A stretch of DNA of 64,000 nt from Prochlorococcus sp. MIT 1300 (lineage in GTDB: Bacteria; Cyanobacteriota; Cyanobacteriia; PCC-6307; Cyanobiaceae): positions 248,001-312,000 of the forward strand of contig NZ_CP139302.1 of the NCBI RefSeq assembly GCF_034092375.1, given 5' to 3'. Under the pieces are notes generated by a model. That model was not told the origin of the DNA. It searched no databases and saw nothing but the letters and a program-made list of their open reading frames with translations. Position 1 is the stretch's first letter, and the number at the start of each line of letters is the position of its first letter. Both the position numbers and the translations under genes were made by a program. Below are positions 27,512-37,613 of the stretch, piece after piece.

Positions 27512-28169
27512 AAAGATCTTCCAGTCGCCACCTTTCAGCCGCGACAGCTACTCCTATAGGTAATATTTTGTGTTCTTGCTCTTGTATTCTCCTTCTTAGG
27601 CTTTGTTTATTGTCGTGCTCGAATATAGGAACTACTGCTTGAGCCAGTATTGGCCCTGAATCAACCTCAGCACTGACTATATGTACCGTACAACCAGTTA
27701 CCTTCACTCCAAAGGCTAGAGCCTTATCAATAGCATTTAAACCAGGAAATGATGGCAGTATTGATGGGTGAATATTAATAATACGATTATTAAAGGAGTT
27801 TATGAGAGTAGGAGTAACAACTCTCATCCAGCCCGCCATTACAATACATTCTATCTCGAATTCTTTAAAACTCTGAATTAGGGCCTTGTCTAGTTCATGA
27901 CGACTCACATAGTCTCTATGGTCATGTAATAGATATTTAATACCTAATCGTTTTGCTCTATCTATGGCAAAACAACATTCATTATTGACAACTAACAGCT
28001 CTACTTTAGCATTCAGGCTAGACGATAGGGTGCTTTCTACTAGTGCTTCGAAGTTGCTTCCATTACCAGATGCCATAACCCCGATTCTTAGCGGAGGATC
28101 GATACGAGGTAAAGAATCCATATCAGGGCACAAAAGGAAGTTTTCGTTTATGGGCATTAACGACCTCAT
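27492..28169 (-). CDS. purN: Phosphoribosylglycinamide formyltransferase
   Basis: Transfers a formyl group from 10-formyl-THF to GAR in purine synthesis. 225 residues: RIGVMASGNGSNFEALV (phosphate loop), MAGWMRVVTP, the catalytic set NIHPSILPSFPG and GCTVHIVSAEVDSGPILAQ. ATG at 28169; a second ATG four codons on is also possible and the roughly 30 residues before RIGVMASG are extra. 20-bp tail-to-tail overlap with argC. Confidence 0.95.
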   Translation of the reverse strand: MRSLMPINENFLLCPDMDSLPRIDPPLRIGVMASGNGSNFEALVESTLSSSLNAKVELLVVNNECCFAIDRAKRLGIKYLLHDHRDYVSRHELDKALIQSFKEFEIECIVMAGWMRVVTPTLINSFNNRIINIHPSILPSFPGLNAIDKALAFGVKVTGCTVHIVSAEVDSGPILAQAVVPIFEHDNKQSLRRRIQEQEHKILPIGVAVAAERWRLEDLSRDNMC

Positions 28170-28204
28170 TTGACTAGAGTCTAAGGAAAAGTTGTCTGTT
28201 AATC

Positions 28205-28543
28205 ATGTCGCATCTGAACGTACTCCCTACATTGCTTAACGACTTATCATTACTTGAACAAGCTTTAAAAGAAGAAGGGTTTCAGGTTCAAGCCCCAGGA
28301 CTTATTACTGATTTTGATGGAGGAATCCAGATTTGTGATTTGGTTGTGAACGATAATGGCAAGCCTTTCCTTGCATGGAATTCTTCTGATGGTGGAAGAA
28401 TCGAGTTAATTGTTGATTTAGTTAGATTAACCAAACAGCGTGATACCTCACAACTTCTTCATAGGATTAATCGACGTTATACAGCATTGGTAGCTTTAAA
28501 GAGCGCCAAATTAAAATTCCAAAATTTTAGCTTGTCTATGTAA
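28205..28543 (+). CDS. DUF1257 (Ycf35-like) protein
   Basis: 112 residues, soluble. MSHLNVLPTLLNDLSLLEQAL at the start and LLHRINRRYTALVAL near the end resemble DUF1257, whose plastid member is Ycf35. Function unknown. Its ATG is 35 bp from the divergent purN start; a gap of 26 bp leads to the peptidase gene on the same strand. Confidence 0.7.
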   Translation: MSHLNVLPTLLNDLSLLEQALKEEGFQVQAPGLITDFDGGIQICDLVVNDNGKPFLAWNSSDGGRIELIVDLVRLTKQRDTSQLLHRINRRYTALVALKSAKLKFQNFSLSM

Positions 28544-28569
28544 CTAATAGAATTATTAATTTGTCAACT

Positions 28570-30258
28570 ATGATTGATATCTTCCTAGATTTAACTCAAG
28601 CGTCCTATCAACGTATTCATGTTACCCTACAATGGAAGCCCAAATCCAATTATCTGCTTTGGTCATTACCAATCTGGACACCAGGGTCTTATACCGTTAG
28701 AGATCACTCTCAACATTTACATAGTACTAAAGTTTCTCAATTAAGCAAATCAATTGACTTTGTTCGTCTTTCTACGAGTAGTTGGGAATGCTACTTGCAA
28801 AATCAGTCTAAGGTCAGTCTTTCATATATTATTGAAGCTCACGAACTTTCTGTTAGAAGTAGTTTTATTGATCCGGAATTTGCTTCATTATGTCTTTCTT
28901 CGGTAGTTACACTAATCGAAGGAATGCGTTATGACGAGCATCGTCTATATGTAAATCTACCTTCCGGGTGGACTTCATATACGACACTTGACTTCAGCAA
29001 CTTCTACAAGGCTGAAGATTATGATCAACTTGTTGACTCACCGCTACATGCTGGAGTATTTAAGACATACGATATTTCAGTCAAAACTTTCAAGCATAAG
29101 TTGATTTTACTTGATAATCTCCCTCAGCCCTTACCTTCAAATATAGATATTGATGTCTCTAAGATCTGCGAAGCTTGTTGTGATCTTTTAGGATCTGCCC
29201 CGCCATCTGCAAACAAATATCAGTTCATAGTTCTACTACTAAGAAAAGGATATGGAGGATTAGAGCATAATGATTCAAGCACTATTGCTTATGACTGGAA
29301 TTCAATAACAAATAAGGATGGCTACCGCAAGTTTCTTCAATTACTTGGACATGAGTACCTTCACCAGTGGAATGTACGGAGATTAAGGCCTAGGGAATAT
29401 CTAAAATATGATTATAATAATGTTGTTCTTAGTGATAGCTTATGGTTCGCAGAAGGAGTGACGTCTTACTATGACACTGCACTAACGTTTATATCTAAGA
29501 TAACTGATCAGAATTCATACCTGAATGACCTGTCCAATGATATATTATCTTTCTTAAATTATAATGGTTTAAAAGTTCAGAGCCTAGCTGATAGTTCAAG
29601 GGAAGCTTGGATCAAGCTTTATAAGCAAAACCCTTCCTCTATTAACAACCAAGTCAGCTACTATAAACTTGGAGCTGCAATGTCTTTTTGTATGGACGTA
29701 TTACTTAGACAACTAAATTCTTCACTGAGTTATATACTCAGAAGTCTTTGGCATAAATATGGTATAACAAATCTTGGATATACAAGAATAGATATTGTTA
29801 ATGAGATTAAAGAAGTCAGCGAAAGCTTGGCTGATAAGATATCTATCTGGCTAGACGAGACGGACGCTTTGCCAATTAGGGAATGTGCTCAGATTGTCGG
29901 ACTTAAGCTGGAGCCTACGCAAATTAATGATATTTACACAGGTCTTACGTTAAAGACTGTTGGAGAAAGAATATTGGTTAAGCAAATTGACTTAAATAGT
30001 CCCGGATCTCTCGCCGAACTTATTATAGAAGATGAGATAATAGCAATAAATGATTTCAGGCTGCTAGAAATAAGTGAACTTAAATTATATCTAAAAGAAA
30101 GGACATCTAATACCATTACTTACTCACGAAGAAATAGAATTTATACATCAGTTATCAAGTTGCCTTCAAGAACATTTAATTCTTTTGAGTTCAGAATTGA
30201 TGAAGACGCACCTGAATCAGCAAAAAATTTGAGGGATAGGTGGCTTAGATTTATATAG
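28570..30258 (+). CDS. M61-family metallopeptidase with C-terminal PDZ domain
   Basis: Zinc aminopeptidase-like protein related to glycyl aminopeptidase. The metal site is LGHEYLHQWNVRRLRP (HExxH), with the third ligand probably in WFAEGVTSYY further on. The N-terminal beta-rich half starts IDIFLDLTQASYQRIHVTLQW; the C-terminal 90 residues (LTLKTVGERILVKQIDLNSPGSLAEL) look like a degenerate PDZ domain. No signal peptide is visible. The frame opens at a TTG (28561) but ATG 28570 is preferred, giving 562 residues. Substrate unknown. Confidence 0.85.
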   Translation: MIDIFLDLTQASYQRIHVTLQWKPKSNYLLWSLPIWTPGSYTVRDHSQHLHSTKVSQLSKSIDFVRLSTSSWECYLQNQSKVSLSYIIEAHELSVRSSFIDPEFASLCLSSVVTLIEGMRYDEHRLYVNLPSGWTSYTTLDFSNFYKAEDYDQLVDSPLHAGVFKTYDISVKTFKHKLILLDNLPQPLPSNIDIDVSKICEACCDLLGSAPPSANKYQFIVLLLRKGYGGLEHNDSSTIAYDWNSITNKDGYRKFLQLLGHEYLHQWNVRRLRPREYLKYDYNNVVLSDSLWFAEGVTSYYDTALTFISKITDQNSYLNDLSNDILSFLNYNGLKVQSLADSSREAWIKLYKQNPSSINNQVSYYKLGAAMSFCMDVLLRQLNSSLSYILRSLWHKYGITNLGYTRIDIVNEIKEVSESLADKISIWLDETDALPIRECAQIVGLKLEPTQINDIYTGLTLKTVGERILVKQIDLNSPGSLAELIIEDEIIAINDFRLLEISELKLYLKERTSNTITYSRRNRIYTSVIKLPSRTFNSFEFRIDEDAPESAKNLRDRWLRFI

Positions 30259-30269
30259 AAGATATTATT

Positions 30270-30416
30270 ATGGAAATTATAGTGGATGAGACTCGTTGAC
30301 CCAAACCATTTATCAGAGAACTATCAGCAACATTAGGATTTTCTCGCTCCTTGCAAGGATTTCCTGCAAATAGCTTCCATCATTGGCAACTTTTAAGGCA
30401 AGCTGGTGCCAACTAG
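30270..30416 (+). pseudogene. Possible small gene interrupted by an in-frame TGA
   Basis: From ATG 30270 the frame gives 9 codons (MEIIVDETR), then TGA at 30297-30299, then 38 further open codons to TAG at 30414. The second part is protein-like (RELSATLGFSRSLQGF, then FHHWQLLRQAGAN). One base change TGG to TGA would explain it, so it may be a recently broken small gene, a sequencing error, or chance. No function recognised. It lies between the M61 gene and pgi and is followed by a hairpin at 30428-30441. Confidence 0.3.
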
Positions 30417-30427
30417 AACAAAACTCC

Positions 30428-30441
30428 GCCAACGTGTTGGC
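30428..30441. repeat. Hairpin in the pgi leader
   Basis: Arms GCCAAC and GTTGGC with a 2-nt centre (GT; in RNA the loop would take one pair from each arm). It sits 12 bp after the TAG of the broken small frame and 33 bp before the pgi ATG. It may be a terminator without a long T-tract or a leader element. Confidence 0.35.
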
Positions 30442-30473
30442 ATCTTTGAACCATTTAGAAATCGTCTATCAAA

Positions 30474-32075
30474 ATGAGTTTCCCTGATTTTAGCTCTGGC
30501 AATGTCCAATCCCAATGGCAAAGGTATTGTGAACTCCTCTGGTACCACGAGGATTTGGAGCTTTGGCTTGATATCAGCAGGATGGATATCAACTCTCTAA
30601 CTTTAGAGGAATTGCGGCCTTCATTCAAGGAAGCATTTAAAGCAATGGAAGAGCTTGAGAAAGGCGCTGTGGCAAATAAAGATGAGAATAGACAAGTGGG
30701 GCATTACTGGCTTCGCACGCCAGGCATTGCTCCAAATTCAGATGTAACTAAATCAATCGAAGACGGGATTGACCAAATTGATTCGTTTTCCAAAGCTGTT
30801 CTGGATGGAACAATCCAGAGTGGAAACGGCCAACCTTTCAATTCTGTTTTATGGATTGGTATTGGTGGCAGTGGACTTGGTCCAGTTTTGATGGTTGAAG
30901 CTTTACAAAAGAATGAACAGGGATTGCCTTTTTATTTTGTAGACAACGTTGACCCACAAGGTATTGCTGAAGCTATTACATCACTTGGTGATGCAATTAC
31001 AAATACTCTGTTTGTAGTTGTTAGCAAATCTGGAGGCACGCCGGAACCTCGAATAGCAATGGAGCAATTTAGAAATCATCTGCAAAAGGTAGGAGGCAAC
31101 TGGTCATCACAAGCCGTTGCAATAACAATGATTGACAGTCGACTAGATCAGTTGGCAAAACAAGAGAATTGGCTGGAAACATTTGATCTTCCCGATTGGG
31201 TCGGCGGCAGAACAAGTATCACCAGTGCTGTTGGCCTACTATCTGGCGGTTTAATCGGTTGCAATATAAGAGAATTCTTGGTTGGAGCTTCCCAGATGGA
31301 TGAGGCGACAAGACTACCTGAAACTTTCAAGAACCCAGCAGCTTTGATGGCCGCAGCATGGTGGAAAGCAGGAGAAGGTAATGGTATTAGGGACATGGTT
31401 GTACTTCCCTATAAGGATAGATTAGAGGTTTTTAGTAGATATCTTCAGCAGTTGGTAATGGAATCATTAGGGAAAAAATATGACCGTAGTGGAAATGTTG
31501 TTTCCCAAGGTTTAGCTGTTTATGGAAACAAAGGATCTACGGATCAACATGCTTATGTTCAACAACTCAGAGATGGTATTGACAATTTCTTTGTCACCTT
31601 TATAGAAATATTGGATGATTCAAGCCACCTTCCAATCCTAAACAATGAATCTCCTGGTGACTTTCTTTCAGGATTTCTTCAGGGGACTCGTTTAGCATTA
31701 TCCGAAGGAGGGCGTCAAAGTATTACTATCACTCTGAGGTCCTTAAATAGCCGAACACTAGGGGCCTTAATAGCCTTATTTGAAAGAACCGTAGGACTAT
31801 ATGCTGAATTAATAGATATCAATGCATATCATCAACCTGGAGTTGAAGCCGGAAAATTAGCAGCAGCAGATATCTTGTCACTTCAAGAGCGTATAGAACA
31901 ACTTTTATCTGATGGAGTTACAAGATCCTTGTCTAATGTACAACAGGCTATAGAATGTGATTCTATAGAATCCGTATTCCTTATTATTAGACACCTAGTC
32001 CTAAATAACTCAGAATATGTTATTCATGGCTCTTGGGCTAATCCGGTAAGCTTGACATTTACTAAAAGTACATAG
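30474..32075 (+). CDS. pgi: Glucose-6-phosphate isomerase
   Basis: Interconverts glucose 6-phosphate and fructose 6-phosphate. 533 residues. Motifs: LWIGIGGSGLGPVL, VVSKSGGTPEPR, and the PGI signature region DWVGGRTSITSAVGLLSG; NKGSTDQHAYVQQLRDG holds the catalytic glutamate/histidine area. Start ATG at 30474. It ends 5 bp from the end of the convergent leuS. Length and composition are typical for cyanobacterial Pgi. Confidence 0.96.
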   Translation: MSFPDFSSGNVQSQWQRYCELLWYHEDLELWLDISRMDINSLTLEELRPSFKEAFKAMEELEKGAVANKDENRQVGHYWLRTPGIAPNSDVTKSIEDGIDQIDSFSKAVLDGTIQSGNGQPFNSVLWIGIGGSGLGPVLMVEALQKNEQGLPFYFVDNVDPQGIAEAITSLGDAITNTLFVVVSKSGGTPEPRIAMEQFRNHLQKVGGNWSSQAVAITMIDSRLDQLAKQENWLETFDLPDWVGGRTSITSAVGLLSGGLIGCNIREFLVGASQMDEATRLPETFKNPAALMAAAWWKAGEGNGIRDMVVLPYKDRLEVFSRYLQQLVMESLGKKYDRSGNVVSQGLAVYGNKGSTDQHAYVQQLRDGIDNFFVTFIEILDDSSHLPILNNESPGDFLSGFLQGTRLALSEGGRQSITITLRSLNSRTLGALIALFERTVGLYAELIDINAYHQPGVEAGKLAAADILSLQERIEQLLSDGVTRSLSNVQQAIECDSIESVFLIIRHLVLNNSEYVIHGSWANPVSLTFTKST

Positions 32076-32080
32076 TCTCC

Positions 32081-34687
32081 CTAAGGTACAAGATTCACAA
32101 GCTTTCCTGGGACAACAATTATACGAGATGGTGCCTTACCCTCAAGCCACTTCTTTGCTGTGTCAGACTCTAAAGCTGCTATTTCCATTGATTTCTTATC
32201 AGTGTTGGCAGGAAGATTTATTGATCCTCTGACCTTACCTTTAATTTGTATAACGAGCTCAAAAGTATCTTCAACTATCGCTTTGGGGTCATGTATCGGC
32301 CATTGGGACATATGAACACTTTTTTTAAAACCTGCTAATTCCCATAATTCCTCAGATATATGTGGTGCGAAAGGTGCGAGAAGCCGAAGTAATACGGAAC
32401 ATGCATGTAATCGCGATTCAAGGCTTACTTTGTCAATCAATGGAGAGATATTGTTTGACAATTTCATCAACTCTGAAATGGCGGTATTGAATTGATAGCC
32501 CTTTAAAATATCTTCAGTTATTGATTTTATTGCGTAGTTGACATGTTTATTCAGTTCAGACTCAAATGTATTAACACCTGATTTTGTTATTAGCTCTTTG
32601 GAAGGATTGCATTCCTTATCGGACAATTTTGTGGTGAGACGCCATATCCTTTGCAAAAAACGAAATTGTCCTTCAACATCAGAATCACTCCACTCTAGAT
32701 CCTTTTCTGGTGGAGCCTTGAATAAGATAAACATACGAGCAGTGTCTGCTCCGTATTTATCTATAACTGTCGAAGGATCTACTCCATTGTATTTAGATTT
32801 AGACATTTTCTCGAAGAGAACCTCAAGCTTCTCTCCAGTTTCTGGGTCCTGAGGATTGCTTTTATTTGAGACTTTATTGGTTGGTATGTATTTACCTGTA
32901 CTCTTGTTTCGATAGGTAATCCCTTGAACCATTCCTTGTGTTAGTAAATTTAGAAAAGGTTCATTTAGCTCGACAAGTTTTGCATGCTTAATAGCTTTTG
33001 TAAAAAATCTTGAGTAAAGCAGATGAAGTATTGCATGTTCAATACCACCTACATATTGATTAACTGGTAACCACTTATTCACTGCATTTTTTGAAAAGGG
33101 TTTAGAGTTGTTATGTGGATCTGCAAATCTTAGAAAATACCATGAGGAACACATAAAGGTGTCCATAGTATCTGTCTCACGTTCTGCAGGTTGTCCACAT
33201 TTAGGGCACTTAGCTTCACGCCAATCCTTGTTTTGTTTGAGAGGTGAACCGCCTTTAGAGGTCAGGTTCGTTGCAGTGGGAAGTTCGACGGGTAAATCTT
33301 CATTAGGAACCGGTACTGTTCCACAACTAGAACAATGTATAACGGGTATTGGGCATCCCCAATAACGTTGTCTGGAAATAAGCCAGTCCCTTAGTCGGTA
33401 TTGAACCTTGCTTTGAGCCCAACCTTCCTTTACTCCCTTCTCAAGAATTAATCTTTTGCCTTCAAGACTATTTAACCCGTTAAACTCCTCTGAATTAACT
33501 AGAAACCCTGCTTCTATATAAGGCTCGTTTGGGGAAGAGAACTCTCCATTTTTCGTCGGTTGAACTACATAGTTAATATCAAGTTTGTTTAATTGGGCAA
33601 ATAAGAAGTCTCTTTGGTCATGTGCTGGAACTCCCATTACAGCACCAGAACCATAATCAGACAAAACATAATCTGCAATTAAGACAGGGATTTTGTCATT
33701 GTTAACTGGGTTTATTACATATGTGCCAAGTCTTACTCCTCTTTTTGGTTTATCATGTGTTACTCGTTCCTTTTGCGAAAGTTTCTTTGTTTCTGCTCTC
33801 AAAGCATCTACTAAATCTTTGTTTTTGTTTGTAGTTAGTTCATCAACAAATTTATGCTCAGGGGCAAGGACAAGATAACTTACTCCATAAAGAGTATCTG
33901 GCCTTGTTGTAAAAACGTCAATTTTGATATGGGGTTTGTTTTGTTGAGTAAAGGATATTAATGCTCCTTCTGACTTACCTATCCAGTTTTTCTGCATGGC
34001 TTTTACTCTTTCCGGCCAGCCTCCTAGGTCTTCAATATCTTTGAGTAATTGTTCATTGTATTCGGTTATTCTTAAAAACCATTGTTTTAGCTTTCTTTGC
34101 TCTACAAGAGCGCCTGATCGCCATGATCTGCCTTCTGCGTCAACTTGTTCATTCGCAAGAACAGTTTGATCAAGAGGGTCCCAGTTAACGGTAGCCTCTT
34201 TTTGATATGCAAGTCCTGCTGAGAGAAGCTGATTAAATAAGTATTGGGTCCATTTGTAGTAGTCACTATTGCAAGTTGCTTGTTCTCTTGACCAATCAAC
34301 GGACAACCCTAATCGACCAAGTTGGCATTTCATATGTTCAATATTTTTTTGCGTCCAGGTTGCTGGATCAATTGCTCTTTCTATTGCTGCATTCTCAGCC
34401 GGTAGTCCAAATGCATCCCAACCCATGGGATGTAACACGGCCCTCCCTTGCATCCTATGCATGCGAGCAATTACATCAGTAATCACATAATTCCTCACAT
34501 GACCCATATGAAGGCTCCCTGAGGGATATGGAAACATAGAAAGGGCATAAAAGCCCTCTTGTTCGTCTTTGGGCTCTTGTGTCTTGTAGGTCCCTTGCGT
34601 TTCCCAATGCTCTTGCCACTTTGCTTCGATCTCTATTGGCCTGTATTGGCCAATAGAGTGACCCTGATCTTGGTAGGAATCCTTCAC
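32081..34687 (-). CDS. leuS: Leucyl-tRNA synthetase
   Basis: Class I synthetase, 868 residues. HIGH motif in [15 protein letters not shown], editing domain (CP1) with TTRPDTLYG and [12 protein letters not shown], zinc-type cysteines ([15 protein letters not shown]), and KMSKSKYNG catalytic loop. The anticodon-binding and C-terminal domains are complete. The frame starts with GTG at 34687; sequence from about residue 17 (IEIEAKWQ) is the conserved part, and no better start is visible. Confidence 0.97.
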   Translation of the reverse strand: MKDSYQDQGHSIGQYRPIEIEAKWQEHWETQGTYKTQEPKDEQEGFYALSMFPYPSGSLHMGHVRNYVITDVIARMHRMQGRAVLHPMGWDAFGLPAENAAIERAIDPATWTQKNIEHMKCQLGRLGLSVDWSREQATCNSDYYKWTQYLFNQLLSAGLAYQKEATVNWDPLDQTVLANEQVDAEGRSWRSGALVEQRKLKQWFLRITEYNEQLLKDIEDLGGWPERVKAMQKNWIGKSEGALISFTQQNKPHIKIDVFTTRPDTLYGVSYLVLAPEHKFVDELTTNKNKDLVDALRAETKKLSQKERVTHDKPKRGVRLGTYVINPVNNDKIPVLIADYVLSDYGSGAVMGVPAHDQRDFLFAQLNKLDINYVVQPTKNGEFSSPNEPYIEAGFLVNSEEFNGLNSLEGKRLILEKGVKEGWAQSKVQYRLRDWLISRQRYWGCPIPVIHCSSCGTVPVPNEDLPVELPTATNLTSKGGSPLKQNKDWREAKCPKCGQPAERETDTMDTFMCSSWYFLRFADPHNNSKPFSKNAVNKWLPVNQYVGGIEHAILHLLYSRFFTKAIKHAKLVELNEPFLNLLTQGMVQGITYRNKSTGKYIPTNKVSNKSNPQDPETGEKLEVLFEKMSKSKYNGVDPSTVIDKYGADTARMFILFKAPPEKDLEWSDSDVEGQFRFLQRIWRLTTKLSDKECNPSKELITKSGVNTFESELNKHVNYAIKSITEDILKGYQFNTAISELMKLSNNISPLIDKVSLESRLHACSVLLRLLAPFAPHISEELWELAGFKKSVHMSQWPIHDPKAIVEDTFELVIQIKGKVRGSINLPANTDKKSMEIAALESDTAKKWLEGKAPSRIIVVPGKLVNLVP

Positions 34688-34718
34688 TGACTAAGTTTAT
34701 CTGACCATGATGCTGGCA

Positions 34719-34755
34719 CAGTCTGAGGCTTAAATTATTTATTCGTCTCAGACTG
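34719..34755. repeat. 9-bp inverted repeat between leuS and dapF
   Basis: CAGTCTGAG (34719-34727) and CTCAGACTG (34747-34755) are perfect reverse complements separated by 19 A/T-rich bases. They lie in the divergent promoter region of the two genes. This could be an operator for a dimeric regulator or a hairpin in the leuS leader. Confidence 0.5.
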
Positions 34756-34828
34756 GAGGAATTTCAAGGCGAGAATTTGTTAGTTTTACTATTAATGCTA
34801 ATACCTAAGAATTCTACGAAATTGGGTT

Positions 34829-35677
34829 ATGAATTTCCACAAATATCAAGGCATTGGTAATGACTTCATCATTATCGATGGAAGATTGACAAATTTACCA
34901 AGTGGTCTTGAGCAACCTGACAAGTCATTGATTAGTGGAATATGCGATAGGCATTTTGGAGTTGGAGCAGATGGAATATTACTTATACAGTCACCCATTG
35001 GTGAGGCAGATATTGAAATGAGAGTGCTCAATTCTGACGGTACGGAGGCAGAAATGTGTGGTAACGGATTGAGATGCGTAATTAAATACCTTCTGGATCA
35101 AGCAGAGATTGGGTTCGCAAAAGTTTGTGAGGTAAAGACTAAGGCGGGGATTATACGGGCCCATGCTGATCCTGATCGTCAAATAGTTGTGGATATGGGA
35201 GCCCCATATTTAGAGCCTTCAAAGATACCGACAACTTTTAAAGTTCGTTCTAATGGCCTACCACAGGAAGAAGTTATTGTTAATGGTAATGCTATGAATG
35301 CTGTTGCTGTTGGAATGGGTAATCCTCATATGATCATTATTGTAGATGACTATTCTGAAATCAACGTAGAGAGATATGGCAAAAAACTAGAAAACCATGA
35401 ATCATTTCCTGAAAATACCAATGTTCATTTTGTAAATGTGGTAGATAGTTCCAAATTAGAACTCAAAGTTTGGGAGAGGGGCAGTGGGATAACGTTGGCT
35501 TGTGGCACTGGGGCATGCGCAACTTTAGTTGCTACACATTTACTAGGAATAACAGGCAATACAGCCAATGTCTTTTTACCCGGAGGGGTACTCTCTATTA
35601 GTTGGCCAGCTCTAGACGGTTCTGTATTTATGAAGGGTTCCGCCGAATTTGTCTATGAGGGACACCTAGACTTATAG
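34829..35677 (+). CDS. dapF: Diaminopimelate epimerase
   Basis: Converts LL- to meso-diaminopimelate for lysine and peptidoglycan. 282 residues. The two catalytic cysteines are in EMCGNGLRC and LACGTGACA; KYQGIGNDFIIID is the conserved N-terminus. PLP-independent. ATG at 34829, divergent from leuS (141-bp gap), 45 bp before the desulfurase gene on the same strand. Confidence 0.97.
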   Translation: MNFHKYQGIGNDFIIIDGRLTNLPSGLEQPDKSLISGICDRHFGVGADGILLIQSPIGEADIEMRVLNSDGTEAEMCGNGLRCVIKYLLDQAEIGFAKVCEVKTKAGIIRAHADPDRQIVVDMGAPYLEPSKIPTTFKVRSNGLPQEEVIVNGNAMNAVAVGMGNPHMIIIVDDYSEINVERYGKKLENHESFPENTNVHFVNVVDSSKLELKVWERGSGITLACGTGACATLVATHLLGITGNTANVFLPGGVLSISWPALDGSVFMKGSAEFVYEGHLDL

Positions 35678-35722
35678 ACTTACTTTTAATCTTGCCAATA
35701 CATAACTTCTTTAAGTAAGCTG

Positions 35723-36892
35723 ATGAACTCTATCTACCTAGATGCATGTTCTACAACTCCTATACGAAGCGAGGTATTTAATTTTATTCAAAAAGTAGAA
35801 ACTAGTTGTTGGGGTAATCCTTCAAGCATACACACTCAAGGAGCCTTGGCAGCCGAGACCTTAGAAAGAAGTAGGTTCACAATTGCTGACAATCTTAATG
35901 CCCAACCAGAAGAAGTCTTTTTTACTTCTGGTGCAACAGAATCAATACATTTAGCTTTACTAGGTATCACATCTAATATGAAGCCTGCTCGTATCGTTAT
36001 TTCCTCTGTAGAACATCCAGCTGTTAGAGCAGTCGCAAATAAGTTATTATCGACGGGATGGGATGTTGTTCTTTGGCCCGTGGACCACTTTGGAACAGTT
36101 AACTTAGATATTATAGACCAGATACTTAGTCCTCCCACCACAGTTGTATCAGTTATTTGGGGTCAAAGTGAGGTTGGTACGGTTCAACCTATTCAGAAGA
36201 TTGCGTACGAATGTAGAGCTAGGAATATTATATTTCATACAGATGCAACCCAATATTTTAGCCACTACTTAGTCAACTGGAAAGTTTTACCAATTGATCT
36301 CTTGAGTGCTTCTGTTCACAAAATGCAGGGGCCGAAGGGAGTTGGTCTACTTTTAGTTAGAAAGGGTTTATTTAAGTGTATAGAAGCTTTGCAAGACGGC
36401 GGTAAACAGGAGATGGGACTGCGTTCTGGTACAGAGCCTGTATCTTTAATTGCTGGTATGAGTAAATCTATTGAATTACTTTCAACTGATCTTAATCATA
36501 ACAACGTAAATGCAATGAATGAATCTGCAAAAGTTAAGTCAAATAGGGATTTTTTGCTTACCAAACTACAGTTAATATCGGAACTAAGGTTTACTGGACA
36601 TGAAGTAAATAGATTACCTAATCATATTTCATGCTTAGTTTCTTCTGTATTTGGCACACCTTTGTCAGGACGTGATTTGGTAAGAGAACTTTCAAGTCTT
36701 GGAGTGGCCTGTAGTAGTGGTACTGCCTGTGGAGCTTCAAGGAATAGTGAAAGTAATGTCCTAAAGGCAATGTCAATTGGCAAGGATTGGCGGTCGTCAG
36801 GATTAAGATTAAGTCTAGGTCGATGGAATACAGAGAAACAACTCGCAAAAGTACCAGATTTAATAAAACAAGCTATCCTAAACTGTGAATAA
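35723..36892 (+). CDS. Cysteine desulfurase family (NifS/IscS-like)
   Basis: PLP enzyme that removes sulfur from cysteine. 389 residues: IYLDACSTTPIRSEV at the N-terminus, FTSGATESIHLAL, HTDATQ, and the PLP lysine in SVHKMQGPKGVG. The catalytic-loop cysteine is in GVACSSGTACG, the short-loop IscS/NifS form, with a second cysteine six residues later. No iscU, suf or mnm genes are adjacent, so whether it serves Fe-S clusters, thiolation or another pathway is open. Confidence 0.88.
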   Translation: MNSIYLDACSTTPIRSEVFNFIQKVETSCWGNPSSIHTQGALAAETLERSRFTIADNLNAQPEEVFFTSGATESIHLALLGITSNMKPARIVISSVEHPAVRAVANKLLSTGWDVVLWPVDHFGTVNLDIIDQILSPPTTVVSVIWGQSEVGTVQPIQKIAYECRARNIIFHTDATQYFSHYLVNWKVLPIDLLSASVHKMQGPKGVGLLLVRKGLFKCIEALQDGGKQEMGLRSGTEPVSLIAGMSKSIELLSTDLNHNNVNAMNESAKVKSNRDFLLTKLQLISELRFTGHEVNRLPNHISCLVSSVFGTPLSGRDLVRELSSLGVACSSGTACGASRNSESNVLKAMSIGKDWRSSGLRLSLGRWNTEKQLAKVPDLIKQAILNCE

Positions 36893-36919
36893 TTTTTCTC
36901 TCTTTAGACATTAACTCTA

Positions 36920-37549
36920 ATGGTATTTGAGCTCCCCAAAGATTTGAAAACCGCTGAATTATCACTCCATGAGTCTATGCTTTTGTCAATACGTGCTCAA
37001 GAACGAGGTAGATGGACCATTAATTTGAAATTCGAAGGATTGAAATTAATGCCCATCGTTTTTAGAATGCATAAAACATTGTTAGCTGAGAAGATCCAGT
37101 CATTACTTTGTTGGCCTGATGCAGGAGCCACAGCTCTTGCAAAACATTCTGAGCCAGAGTTCAAGCAATCAATTGTTTCCTTCTCGGACGTGATTAAAAA
37201 TAAGGATAACATCACCAACAATAAAATATTGATTGCAGTATCCCCGCAACCTCATGATTATGAAGAATTTGAGCAAATTTCTAATACTTATTCGGATACT
37301 ATTGTTATATTAAATGGAAAGCTAGAGGATGCAGCCGTTGGAATAGGAAGCGTCGCCAGACAAAGGAGAAGAGCCTTCCTGAGTCAATGGAGAGATTCCT
37401 ATTGGCTTGAGCCACTAGAAAATGGAGCTTTAATGCACATTTATCCAAATCAATGGTCTTTGTTTAAGAGTGGACCTAATGGATATTCTTTCTTGTCAAA
37501 TTTCGATAATAAACCTACACCGGAAATTGTTTTTGAGAACTTATCGTAA
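36920..37549 (+). CDS. DUF1995-like protein
   Basis: 209 residues, soluble. FELPKDLKTAELSLHESML at the start, the middle LIAVSPQPHDYEEFEQIS and NGKLEDAAVGIGSVARQRRRAFLSQW fit DUF1995, a family shared by cyanobacteria and plant plastids with no established role here. 27 bp after the desulfurase gene, so likely in the same transcript. Confidence 0.65.
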   Translation: MVFELPKDLKTAELSLHESMLLSIRAQERGRWTINLKFEGLKLMPIVFRMHKTLLAEKIQSLLCWPDAGATALAKHSEPEFKQSIVSFSDVIKNKDNITNNKILIAVSPQPHDYEEFEQISNTYSDTIVILNGKLEDAAVGIGSVARQRRRAFLSQWRDSYWLEPLENGALMHIYPNQWSLFKSGPNGYSFLSNFDNKPTPEIVFENLS

Positions 37550-37613
37550 TCAATCCTTTCAGCACATTGGGAAATATCTTATACTATAATTATCAAACTG
37601 TATCTAGATAGAA

